Translations under genes and position numbers: made by a program
Source: Chitinophagaceae bacterium
Lineage (GTDB): Bacteria > Bacteroidota > Bacteroidia > Chitinophagales > Chitinophagaceae
Assembly (NCBI GenBank): GCA_025360525.1
Contig: JANYCA010000185.1
Coordinates: 1 to 54,220 of the forward strand
Length of the DNA: 54,220 nt
Direction of reading: 5' to 3'
The notes under the pieces: model-generated
Databases searched by the model: none
Seen by the model: only the letters and a program-made list of their open reading frames with translations
What the model was told of the DNA's origin: nothing
Shown here: positions 17,430 to 24,938 of the stretch, piece after piece
Position numbering within the stretch: the first letter of the stretch is position 1
Layout: every line of letters starts with the position of its first letter

Positions 17430-18920
17430 TTATTTATTTATATAAGTATTATTTGCGACGAGTAATAATTTAAATACATAACCGGGGTTTTCAACTGCTA
17501 CATAAATATAACCATCCGGTGAGGTTCTTATATCTCTGAGCCGACCTATGCCTGCAAGCATACTTTCCTCAGTTGTAATTATATTTCCCTCTGTATGGCA
17601 TCGGCTTATCCAGTTAAATTTTAGTGAGCCAGAAAGTACATCACCCCCCCACCCTTTGTACCTGCTTCCGTCAACAAATGCCAAACCACTTGTTGCAATA
17701 GATGGTACCCAGAAATGTATAGGCTGTTCCATCCCGGGCATGGCCGTTTTATCTGTAATGGATGTACCATTGTAATTAACTCCATAGGTGATAACGGGCC
17801 AACCATAATTTTTACCTTTTTCTATTATATTGATTTCATCGCCACCCATTGGGCCATGTTCATTTTCCCAAATGGCACCCGTGTGAGGATTAAGCGCCAG
17901 CCCTTGTGGGTTGCGGTTTCCATAGCAATATATAGAAGATTTAGCATTCCCAATGCCTGCAAACGGATTATCGGCGGGTATAGTTCCATCAGATTTTATA
18001 CGATGAATTTTTCCAAGGTCGTTACCAATACTTTGAGGATTTTCCTTTTCATTGCCTCTTTCGCCCACAGAAAAATACAGGTAGCCGTCTTTACCAAATG
18101 CCATTTTACCTCCATAATGGTGGTGTGTTGTACTGTAAGGTTTAGCAACAAATATATCCTGTGTATTTTGCAACCTATTACCGTTTAATGTAGCCAGCAA
18201 TATGGCTGTGGTACTTTTATTAGATCCTGCGTTTTCGGGTTTACTATAGGACAGGTATAACTGGTGATTGTTCTTAAAATCCGGATGCGGCAACACATCA
18301 AACAAACCTCCCTGACCTTTAGCTAGTACCTTCGGTACACCACTAATTTCCTGCAAAGGGGTTCCTTTTTTTACCCGGTATAATTTTCCATCTCTGTCAG
18401 TTACCAATAATTCATCGCCGGGTAAAAATGCAATGCACCAGGGCATTTTAATGCCGGAAGTAATGGTGTCTAGCTTGATGGTTTGATGTTGAGTAGTAAA
18501 CAAACCGCTTTGAATAGTTTTATTTTTAAGCGGCTGAGCTTGCGCATTGTTTATGCCTGTGAGCAGGTAGCTTGATAAGTCATGGATTTCTCTGTCGCTA
18601 AAGGTAGGTTCAAACCCAGGCATACCATCATTTGGATAGCCATATTTGATTGCTTTAAAAATAGCTGACTTGGTTTTACCAATTTTCCAGGCATGATTAA
18701 CGTAGCTAGCCATTTCCTGTCCATGGCATCCTGCACAGTAAGTGCTGTATTGCATGGCTACTTTGGAAGTATCATCATTGCGATATTTTATATTGCTGAT
18801 GCCCCCATAGGTAATAAAGACTCCGGGAACAATTTGCCCATTATTATTAAACAGGTAACCTAAAAATAATACTGATAAAATGATAGCAGTGGATACCAAT
18901 ATTTTTACGTTTGTTGTCAT
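17430..18920 (-). CDS. Membrane-anchored cytochrome c - PQQ sugar dehydrogenase fusion
   Basis: A 496-residue protein. An N-terminal membrane anchor (about 5-24) is followed by a c-type cytochrome domain (about 50-120) with heme motif C62-A-G-C-H66 and a likely axial Met in NDGMPGFEPTFSD. A six-bladed GSDH/YliI-like propeller (about 150-490) then starts IKMPWCIAFLPGDELLVTDRDG and includes FGKDGYLYFSVGERGN and NPQGLALNPHTGAIWENEHG. Such enzymes oxidise aldoses with PQQ and pass electrons to heme. Here dehydrogenase and acceptor are one chain, facing the periplasm. PQQ synthesis genes are not in the window. It is monocistronic and shares its terminator with the convergent CBM48-like gene. Confidence 0.88.
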   Translation of the reverse strand: MTTNVKILVSTAIILSVLFLGYLFNNNGQIVPGVFITYGGISNIKYRNDDTSKVAMQYSTYCAGCHGQEMASYVNHAWKIGKTKSAIFKAIKYGYPNDGMPGFEPTFSDREIHDLSSYLLTGINNAQAQPLKNKTIQSGLFTTQHQTIKLDTITSGIKMPWCIAFLPGDELLVTDRDGKLYRVKKGTPLQEISGVPKVLAKGQGGLFDVLPHPDFKNNHQLYLSYSKPENAGSNKSTTAILLATLNGNRLQNTQDIFVAKPYSTTHHHYGGKMAFGKDGYLYFSVGERGNEKENPQSIGNDLGKIHRIKSDGTIPADNPFAGIGNAKSSIYCYGNRNPQGLALNPHTGAIWENEHGPMGGDEINIIEKGKNYGWPVITYGVNYNGTSITDKTAMPGMEQPIHFWVPSIATSGLAFVDGSRYKGWGGDVLSGSLKFNWISRCHTEGNIITTEESMLAGIGRLRDIRTSPDGYIYVAVENPGYVFKLLLVANNTYINK

Positions 18921-19133
18921 ACGCCGGCATTTGAGGTGATTAATTATTAAATAAATTTACTTCATTTGATGTATGCCTCCATTCATTTTATGCCGGTTTT
19001 ATTTTTTAAATTAGACAGCTTTGATGGAGATATTAAACCACTGTGCAAATTTGTGACAAACATCTTGCCACATCATCTTAACCGCAGAAAAATATACATA
19101 AATAGCCGGTGGGGGGTGTTGCATTTTAAATAA

Positions 19134-19559
19134 AAAACGGTAAAGTTTCAAATACAAAAAAGAGGTATCTCAATACGAATTACGGCTGCCACAAATATCA
19201 GCAGCCTTATTGTTGACGCCGATATTTCGGTTGTGCCAAATGGTGCACATAAATTAGGCATAAGAAGCCTGGACGAAAACGGTGCCTGGAATATTGATAA
19301 CAAAGTTGATTTTACCGGTGGCATATTGGTGAGTAAAACCTACCAATGGCTGGGTAATGTAAGTACTGCGTGGAATAACCCGGCCAACTGATCGTACTGC
19401 GTAGTTCCTACTGCGTTAAATGATGTGGTAATACTCGCTAACAGGCCTTTTAATCCCTTAATAGTAAATGCTGTTACAGCTATTTGCAAAAGCATACAAA
19501 TTAACCCAGGGGCAATAATTATTGTTGCCACCGGTGGTAACCTGAAGGTGAATAAATAG
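19134..19559 (+). pseudogene. Decayed cell-surface repeat protein (nonsense, no start)
   Basis: An open frame without a start codon (preceded by TAA at 19131) encodes TAATNISSLIVDADISVVP ... QWLGNVSTAWNNPAN, then TGA (19389-19391), then SYCVVPTALNDVVILANRP ... GGNLKVNK and TAG (19557). Before and after the TGA it is one continuous frame. The pattern W-x-G-x-x-STAWNNPANW-x-x-x-VPT-x-x-x-DVVI is the common surface/adhesin module of gliding Bacteroidota, so the TGA replaces the conserved Trp. The gene has lost its 5' end and signal peptide. The preceding 18921-19133 shows nothing. Confidence 0.7.
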
Positions 19560-19578
19560 ACTGAAAGCTGATTAAAAT

Positions 19579-19616
19579 AAAAGATGTATCAACTTCAAAA
19601 AATTGATGCATCTTTT
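19579..19616 (-). terminator. Terminator of the thr operon
   Basis: A 14-bp stem with one G-T wobble (19579-19592 with 19603-19616) lies 18 nt past the thrC stop. On the minus strand it is followed by TTTTATTTTAAT, a U-rich tail. Confidence 0.75.
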
Positions 19617-19633
19617 ACATTCCAACAGTTTTA

Positions 19634-20935
19634 TCATGCAATTGAAAAAAGAAATTCTTTCAGCAAATCAGCATCTGCCGCTATTTTCACACTTTTCTTT
19701 TCCAACAATAATTGTTGTTGTATTGCTCCTGGTATGGGTACTTTTTCACCAATGATGGGCTCTACCACATCAAAGAATTTTACCGGATGGGCCGTTTCTA
19801 AAACAAAGCCTTTGTGTGCCGGATGTTCATTTAAATAGCGTTGCAAAGCAAGATAGCCTACAGCCCCATGCGGATCTAGCAGGTACTTGTTTTTTTGATA
19901 GACTTCTTTTAATGTATTGCTGGTTTCTTCATCAGAAATACTACAACTGCTTACCACATTTTTTAGGTCAGAAAACTTATGTGAAAATATTTCCAGTATG
20001 CGAATGAAATTGCTTGGATTACCTACATCCATTGCATTGGAGATGGTCGATACCGATTTTTTAGGTTCATATCTTTCGGTTTGCATAAACGCTGGTACTA
20101 CATCATTGGCATTGCAGGCTGCAATAAAATGCTGCACCGGCAAGCCGGATGCATGGGCTAAAATACCAGCACAAATATTGCCAAAGTTGCCGCTGGGTAC
20201 CGCTATTACCGGGGGATTGTTTTTATCTGCCCACAGTTTATAGGCAAAGAAATAATAAAACTGCTGCGGAAGCCACCGGGCAACGTTGATTGAGTTGGCA
20301 GAGGTTAAAAACAATTGTTCATTTAATGCAGCATCTGTAAAAGCTTGTTTTACCATTTGCTGGCAATCATCAAATGTGCCGCTCACTTCAAGTGCATGAA
20401 TATTTTTACCCAGTGTAGTCAATTGTTTTTCCTGTACGGAACTTACCTTACCTGAGGGATATAATATCACTACATCTACTCCATCAACATCATAAAAACC
20501 ATTAGCAACAGCACCTCCTGTATCGCCGGAGGTAGCTACTAATACCGTTACTTTTTTTGACTCATTTTTTACAAAATAACCAAGACACCTGCTCATAAAC
20601 CTAGCGCCAATATCTTTGAAAGCAAGTGTAGGTCCGTGATACAATTCAAGGGAAGAAATATCGTCCGTAATCCCAACCAGCGGTATATCAAAATTGACTG
20701 TTTCCTGTACAATTCTTTTTAATTCATCCGGTGGAATACAGTCTCCCACATAAGGTGCTATAACCTGGTATGCAATTTCTTCGTTGGATAAGCTGTTAAT
20801 ATTCTTAATTAAATCAATTGGCAAAACGGGTATATGTTCCGGAAAGTACAACCCCTTATCGGGTGCCTGTCCCTGGATGGTTGCTTCTTTAAAATCCACC
20901 ATTGGTGAAAGGTGATTGGTGCTGTAATATTTCAT
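19634..20935 (-). CDS. thrC: Threonine synthase
   Basis: PLP enzyme (433 residues) that converts O-phosphohomoserine to threonine, the last step of the pathway. The start at 20935 (MKYYSTNHLSPMVDFKEATI) matches the family's N-terminus; a further upstream ATG at 20983 adds unrelated residues. Lys107 in HGPTLAFKDIGARF is the PLP Schiff-base lysine, and VATSGDTGGAVANGFY and AVPSGNFGNICAG are cofactor-binding loops. It is the last gene of a thrA-thrB-thrC set on the minus strand, 163 nt after thrB and followed by a terminator. Length is normal. Confidence 0.96.
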   Translation of the reverse strand: MKYYSTNHLSPMVDFKEATIQGQAPDKGLYFPEHIPVLPIDLIKNINSLSNEEIAYQVIAPYVGDCIPPDELKRIVQETVNFDIPLVGITDDISSLELYHGPTLAFKDIGARFMSRCLGYFVKNESKKVTVLVATSGDTGGAVANGFYDVDGVDVVILYPSGKVSSVQEKQLTTLGKNIHALEVSGTFDDCQQMVKQAFTDAALNEQLFLTSANSINVARWLPQQFYYFFAYKLWADKNNPPVIAVPSGNFGNICAGILAHASGLPVQHFIAACNANDVVPAFMQTERYEPKKSVSTISNAMDVGNPSNFIRILEIFSHKFSDLKNVVSSCSISDEETSNTLKEVYQKNKYLLDPHGAVGYLALQRYLNEHPAHKGFVLETAHPVKFFDVVEPIIGEKVPIPGAIQQQLLLEKKSVKIAADADLLKEFLFSIA

Positions 20936-21098
20936 TGTATGGTAGTTCGGAGAGCCATGCCCTTTGTTATAGTTTGTTGGCATTTTAGATCCGTATTTGT
21001 TAATCCTGTTATTTTTTTCTTTCCCATTTTTTCTAACAACAAAATGGGAAACGCTTTTTTCGTATTACCCAATTTCAATTCAATTATCTGGAAAGTAT

Positions 21099-22112
21099 TT
21101 AATCCGTTAATACTTTTACCCCCTCCATGTTGATGGTGGTTACATAGGAATGATACGCAAGACCTATTCGCTCATAAATCTCCTTCATCACATTTTCAAC
21201 CTGTATAGCAGTAGCTTCTTTTTTACTCAACATAAATAAAGATGGCCCCGAGCCAGAGATACCACCACCCAATGCACCTGCTTCTTTGCACCTTCTTTTT
21301 ACTTCATCAAACCCGGGAATTAAAATACTTCTTACCGGTTCTATTATTACATCCTCTAATGAGCGGCCCACCAAATCAAGATCATTTTTCATAAACCCTG
21401 CTACCAGTCCGGCAATATTGCCCCATTGTTTAATGGCATCTTTCAGCAATACCTCTTTACGCAAAATCTGCCGGGCATCTTTGGTGCGAACTTCTATTTG
21501 AGGATGTACCACTGTTACATATAATTCCGGTACAGGAATCACTACAATATCCAATGGATGAATGCTGCGGATTAAAGTGATGCCTCCATAAATACATGGT
21601 GCAATATTATCTGCATGTTTTACGCCCGATGCTACCTTTTCTCCAAACATTGCAAACCTTACCAAATCGGTTTTTGAAAAAACATTGCCTAATAAATAAT
21701 TGGCAGCAACCACCGCACCAGCCGCACTTGCTGCGCTGGAACCGATGCCACTGCCGGGTTTTATTTTTTTATGAATGGTTACTTCAAAACCAATATTGCC
21801 CCCCAGTTCGTTGATCATCTCTATCAGGGGAGCACCGGCTGTATTCTGTGCAGGATCCAGCGGCAGTGGATAACCATCCGCACTATGGATAATGATTTTC
21901 TTTTCATCAAGCAGTTGTACCTCCATTATGTCGTGAGGTTCATTCAGACAAAGACCTAAAATATCAAAACCACAAACAAGATTGGCGACCGTGCCGGGAG
22001 CAGATACTTTTACATAAGTATTGTGCCCCCCATCCCCTAAAGGGGTGACAACTTCCCGATCTCTTTTGAGAAAAGAACCGGCACTATCTTTTGAACCTAT
22101 ATTTGATTGCAT
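21099..22112 (-). CDS. thrB: Homoserine kinase with N-terminal extension
   Basis: GHMP-family kinase (337 residues) that phosphorylates homoserine with ATP. The phosphate loop is PGSGIGSSAASAAG (119-132); GGISGSGPSLFML near the C-terminus is the second GHMP motif. The conserved domain starts near residue 34 (VKVSAPGTVANLVCGFDILG), so about 32 residues precede the usual start. That extension is encoded by short palindromic DNA (see finding) and has no ATG alternative before the domain. It begins 37 nt after thrA, so the genes are co-transcribed. Confidence 0.95.
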   Translation of the reverse strand: MQSNIGSKDSAGSFLKRDREVVTPLGDGGHNTYVKVSAPGTVANLVCGFDILGLCLNEPHDIMEVQLLDEKKIIIHSADGYPLPLDPAQNTAGAPLIEMINELGGNIGFEVTIHKKIKPGSGIGSSAASAAGAVVAANYLLGNVFSKTDLVRFAMFGEKVASGVKHADNIAPCIYGGITLIRSIHPLDIVVIPVPELYVTVVHPQIEVRTKDARQILRKEVLLKDAIKQWGNIAGLVAGFMKNDLDLVGRSLEDVIIEPVRSILIPGFDEVKRRCKEAGALGGGISGSGPSLFMLSKKEATAIQVENVMKEIYERIGLAYHSYVTTINMEGVKVLTD

Positions 22113-22149
22113 TACTTTTTTTTTCGTTTACACTTTTATCAAAGACATT

Positions 22150-24612
22150 CTAAATTCTGGCAGCCCTTATAACATCTGCGAAAACACCGGAAGCAGTAAC
22201 GTCTGCGCCTGCCCCTGCGCCTTTTATTACCAATGGCTGTTGCACATACCTGTCGGTATTAAACAGTACAATATTATCCTTACCATAAAGGTGGTAAAAA
22301 TCATGCTGCGGCAGAATATGCTGTAAACCAACCGTTGCCTGCTGCACACCGTTAATTGATGGCGTGTACGATGCCACAAATTTTAATTTACATCCTGCAG
22401 CAGTTGCCTCATCAAACAGCTTTTTGAAATGTGCCTCATGCGCTTCCATTGATTTATAAAAATCTTCTACAGAACCAATCATACATGCTTCCGGCATAAA
22501 AGAGTTGTTGGTGATATCTTCCATTTCTATCACTTCCCCTGCTTCCCTTGCCAGTATCATTATTTTACGCATCACATCTTTTCCACTTAAGTCAAGGCGG
22601 GGATCCGGCTCTGTGTAGCCCTCATCCTGAGCCTGCTTTACTACCGATGCAAAAGATTTTTTACCATCATAATTATTAAAAACAAAATTGAGTGTACCAC
22701 TCAACACTGCCTCCATTTTTTTGATACTATCACCACTGCTAACCAAATCGTTTAGTGTACCGATAATGGGTAAACTGGCGCCCACATTGGTTTCAAATAA
22801 AAAGGGTGCATTGTATTGGCGGGATAATTTTTTTAACCTGGTATAATATTCATAACCGGATGAGCAGGCAATTTTATTACAGGCAACCACCGCAATACTT
22901 TTAAAAAGCAACTCATTGTAAATACCTGCCACAAGTTCGTTTGCAGTAACATCTGCAAAAACGGCGTTGCGTAAATTCTTTGTTTTGATGGCCTCTACAA
23001 ACCCCAGCATATCCATTTTTTCACCGGAATTTAAGTGTTGTTTCCAGCTTTTTAAATCTATACCCCCATCATTAAAATACATGTTTTTACTGTTTGCAAT
23101 ACCAACAACATTAATTCTTAAATGGAGCTTTTCCAGCAAATATTTTTGTTGCTGCTGAATTTGTGCCAGCAATTTTCCGCCTACATTTCCTACCCCTGCA
23201 ACAAATAAATTAACCTCTTTATAAACCGTTTCAAAAAACTCTTCGTGCAATACATTGATTGCTTTTTTTACATCATGGGTTGATATTACGGCTGATATAT
23301 TTCTTTCGGATGAACCTTGTGCGATAGCCCTTACATTTACGCCATTGCGGCCAAGGTTACCGAACATTTTACCACTAATGCCCGGATGGCTTTTCATATT
23401 ATCGCCTACCAATGCAACTATAGCCAAATCTTTTTCTACAATAATCGGATCCACCTTTTTGGTTTCAATTTCATAAGCAAATGCTTCATCTATGGCCCGC
23501 TGTGCGGCATCTGCATTGGCTAAATCAATTCCTACACAAATAGAATGTTCAGATGAACTTTGTGTTATTAAAATGACATTTATTTTTTTAGAAGCCAGAG
23601 CTTCAAACAATCTTTTTGAAAAACCAGGTATGCCTACCATGCCACTACCTTCGAGGCTAAGCAATGCAATGCTGTTAATACTGGAGATTCCCCTTGTACT
23701 ATTTTCATTTGCAGTTGCTTCCTCTTCTCGTATGACTGTACCATTGTCTTGCGGAGCAAAAGTGTTTTTTATCCACGTGGGTATACCTTTACTTCGTACC
23801 GGTTGTATGGTGGGCGGGTAAATTACTTTAGCTCCAAAATGAGATAACTCCATCGCCTCCTGGTAAGATATTTCGGGAATGATTCTTACATTAGGAACAA
23901 GCCTTGGATCTGCCGTCATCATACCGGAAACATCTGTCCAAATTTCCAGTACGGCTGCGTTTAATGCAGCCGCATAAATTGCAGCCGTGTAATCCGAGCC
24001 ACCCCTGCCCAATGTTGTATTGGTGCCTTTTGCATTTGCGGCAATAAAACCAGGCATCATAAATACCCTGGCATCCGTACTATTAAAATAAGCATTTACT
24101 TTTTCGTCGGTAGCTGCAAAGTCAACCGTAGCAGCGCCAAAGTTGGAGTCGGTAACTATTAATTCCCTGGAGTCTTTCCAAACACAATCCCCGGTATCTG
24201 CCAACAATCTTGCTGCAATTATTTGAGACGATAATATTTCACCATAGCTTACTATCCTGTCTTTGGTTCTTTCGGACAGTTCTCCCAGTAAAAAAATACC
24301 GTTACATATGTCCTCTATTTCGTTGCACAATGTTTTTACTAAACTAAGCAGGCTGCTTTGTTGAGTAAGCGGCAGTAATTCTTTTACTGTTGAGAGATGC
24401 CGCTGTTCTGCTTCCTGCAACTTTTCTTTATAGGTTTCATCTGCCTGTGCTGCAAGGTTACTGCACTGTAACAATAAATCGGTAATACCGCCTAGGGCAG
24501 ATACCACTACAATCGTTTTATCGGTTTTACTTTTTTCTTTTACAATCTCAATTACCTTATTAATGTTTGCCGCATTTTTAACTGAACTCCCCCCAAACTT
24601 TAAAACCTGCAT
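22150..24612 (-). CDS. thrA: Bifunctional aspartokinase I / homoserine dehydrogenase I
   Basis: Fusion enzyme (820 residues) catalysing the first and third steps from aspartate to threonine. The start at 24612 (MQVLKFGGSSVKNAANI) is the family start; an ATG at 24663 would add 17 unrelated residues. Aspartokinase covers about 1-300 (KFGGSS; TTLGRGGSDYTAAIYAAAL), ACT regulatory domains about 310-455 (GFSKRLFEALASKKINVIL; GNLGRNGVNVRAIAQG), and homoserine dehydrogenase from about 465 (VNLFVAGVGNVGGKLL; NVGASLPIIGTLNDL; GYTEPDPRLDLSGKDVMRK). Allosteric inhibition by threonine is usual for this family. Stop is TAG. Upstream are a perfect -7 promoter element and a Thr-rich mini-ORF. Confidence 0.97.
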   Translation of the reverse strand: MQVLKFGGSSVKNAANINKVIEIVKEKSKTDKTIVVVSALGGITDLLLQCSNLAAQADETYKEKLQEAEQRHLSTVKELLPLTQQSSLLSLVKTLCNEIEDICNGIFLLGELSERTKDRIVSYGEILSSQIIAARLLADTGDCVWKDSRELIVTDSNFGAATVDFAATDEKVNAYFNSTDARVFMMPGFIAANAKGTNTTLGRGGSDYTAAIYAAALNAAVLEIWTDVSGMMTADPRLVPNVRIIPEISYQEAMELSHFGAKVIYPPTIQPVRSKGIPTWIKNTFAPQDNGTVIREEEATANENSTRGISSINSIALLSLEGSGMVGIPGFSKRLFEALASKKINVILITQSSSEHSICVGIDLANADAAQRAIDEAFAYEIETKKVDPIIVEKDLAIVALVGDNMKSHPGISGKMFGNLGRNGVNVRAIAQGSSERNISAVISTHDVKKAINVLHEEFFETVYKEVNLFVAGVGNVGGKLLAQIQQQQKYLLEKLHLRINVVGIANSKNMYFNDGGIDLKSWKQHLNSGEKMDMLGFVEAIKTKNLRNAVFADVTANELVAGIYNELLFKSIAVVACNKIACSSGYEYYTRLKKLSRQYNAPFLFETNVGASLPIIGTLNDLVSSGDSIKKMEAVLSGTLNFVFNNYDGKKSFASVVKQAQDEGYTEPDPRLDLSGKDVMRKIMILAREAGEVIEMEDITNNSFMPEACMIGSVEDFYKSMEAHEAHFKKLFDEATAAGCKLKFVASYTPSINGVQQATVGLQHILPQHDFYHLYGKDNIVLFNTDRYVQQPLVIKGAGAGADVTASGVFADVIRAARI

Positions 24613-24683
24613 GATATTATTTTTTATTAGTGTTGATATAGATGCTGTACAATTGAATCTCAATGAATAGTAAGCTATTTGCC

Positions 24684-24691
24684 CAAAGGTA
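24684..24691 (-). promoter_or_regulatory. Putative thrA promoter -7 element
   Basis: TACCTTTG on the minus strand is a perfect TAnnTTTG, about 72 nt before the thrA ATG. No TTTG lies at the standard distance (the nearest is 29 nt away). If it is used, transcripts would start downstream of the Thr-rich mini-ORF, so the two readings compete unless there are two promoters. Confidence 0.4.
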
Positions 24692-24709
24692 ATATGAAAG
24701 TTTTAACCC

Positions 24710-24802
24710 TTAACGGGTTGCAAAAGTAGTAGTAGAAGTGCCAGTAGTGCCAATTGATGTTGAGGCCGGAGATGAGCATGTTATGGAAAAAAATAATTTC
24801 AC
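24710..24802 (-). CDS. thrL: Putative thr operon leader peptide (Thr-rich mini-ORF)
   Basis: A 30-codon minus-strand frame starting at GTG 24802 (KLFFSI...) and ending GTTGTSTTTFATR-TAA; nine of 30 residues are Thr, with the densest run just before the stop. This composition is what threonine-operon leader peptides have: ribosome stalling at Thr codons reports Thr-tRNA supply. It sits 97 nt upstream of thrA on the same strand. Against it: no ATG in this frame, no convincing Rho-independent terminator between it and thrA (only AACCC/GGGTT at 24705-24719, overlapping the stop, and no U-run), and a promoter-like site inside the gap. The name is tentative. Confidence 0.4.
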   Translation of the reverse strand: MKLFFSITCSSPASTSIGTTGTSTTTFATR

Positions 24803-24856
24803 TTGAATCGCATTTATTGCTGGTGAAATTAGTAAAACATTCGTGAATCATCTGAA

Positions 24857-24864
24857 TAAATTTG
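24857..24864 (+). promoter_or_regulatory. Putative ppc promoter -7 element
   Basis: TAAATTTG is a perfect TAnnTTTG on the plus strand. It puts initiation near 24871, upstream of the ppc ATG at 24939 and downstream of an in-frame ATG at 24843, supporting the shorter PEPC start. Confidence 0.45.
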
Positions 24865-24938
24865 AAATTTTTAAGTATTTTCATGCGCTTTTAACGACAC
24901 TGCCAGTATTATTTCATTTTATTAAATATTATTCAATC

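Noticed and set aside
19340..19531. Minus-strand ORF opposite the surface-protein relic
   Set aside because: It is the antisense of a recognisable decayed protein; no independent support.
24675..24884. 69-codon minus-strand ORF overlapping the Thr-rich mini-ORF in another frame
   Set aside because: Composition rich in His/Tyr/Phe from the repeated TAC/CAC reading; it overlaps both candidate promoters and has no family resemblance.
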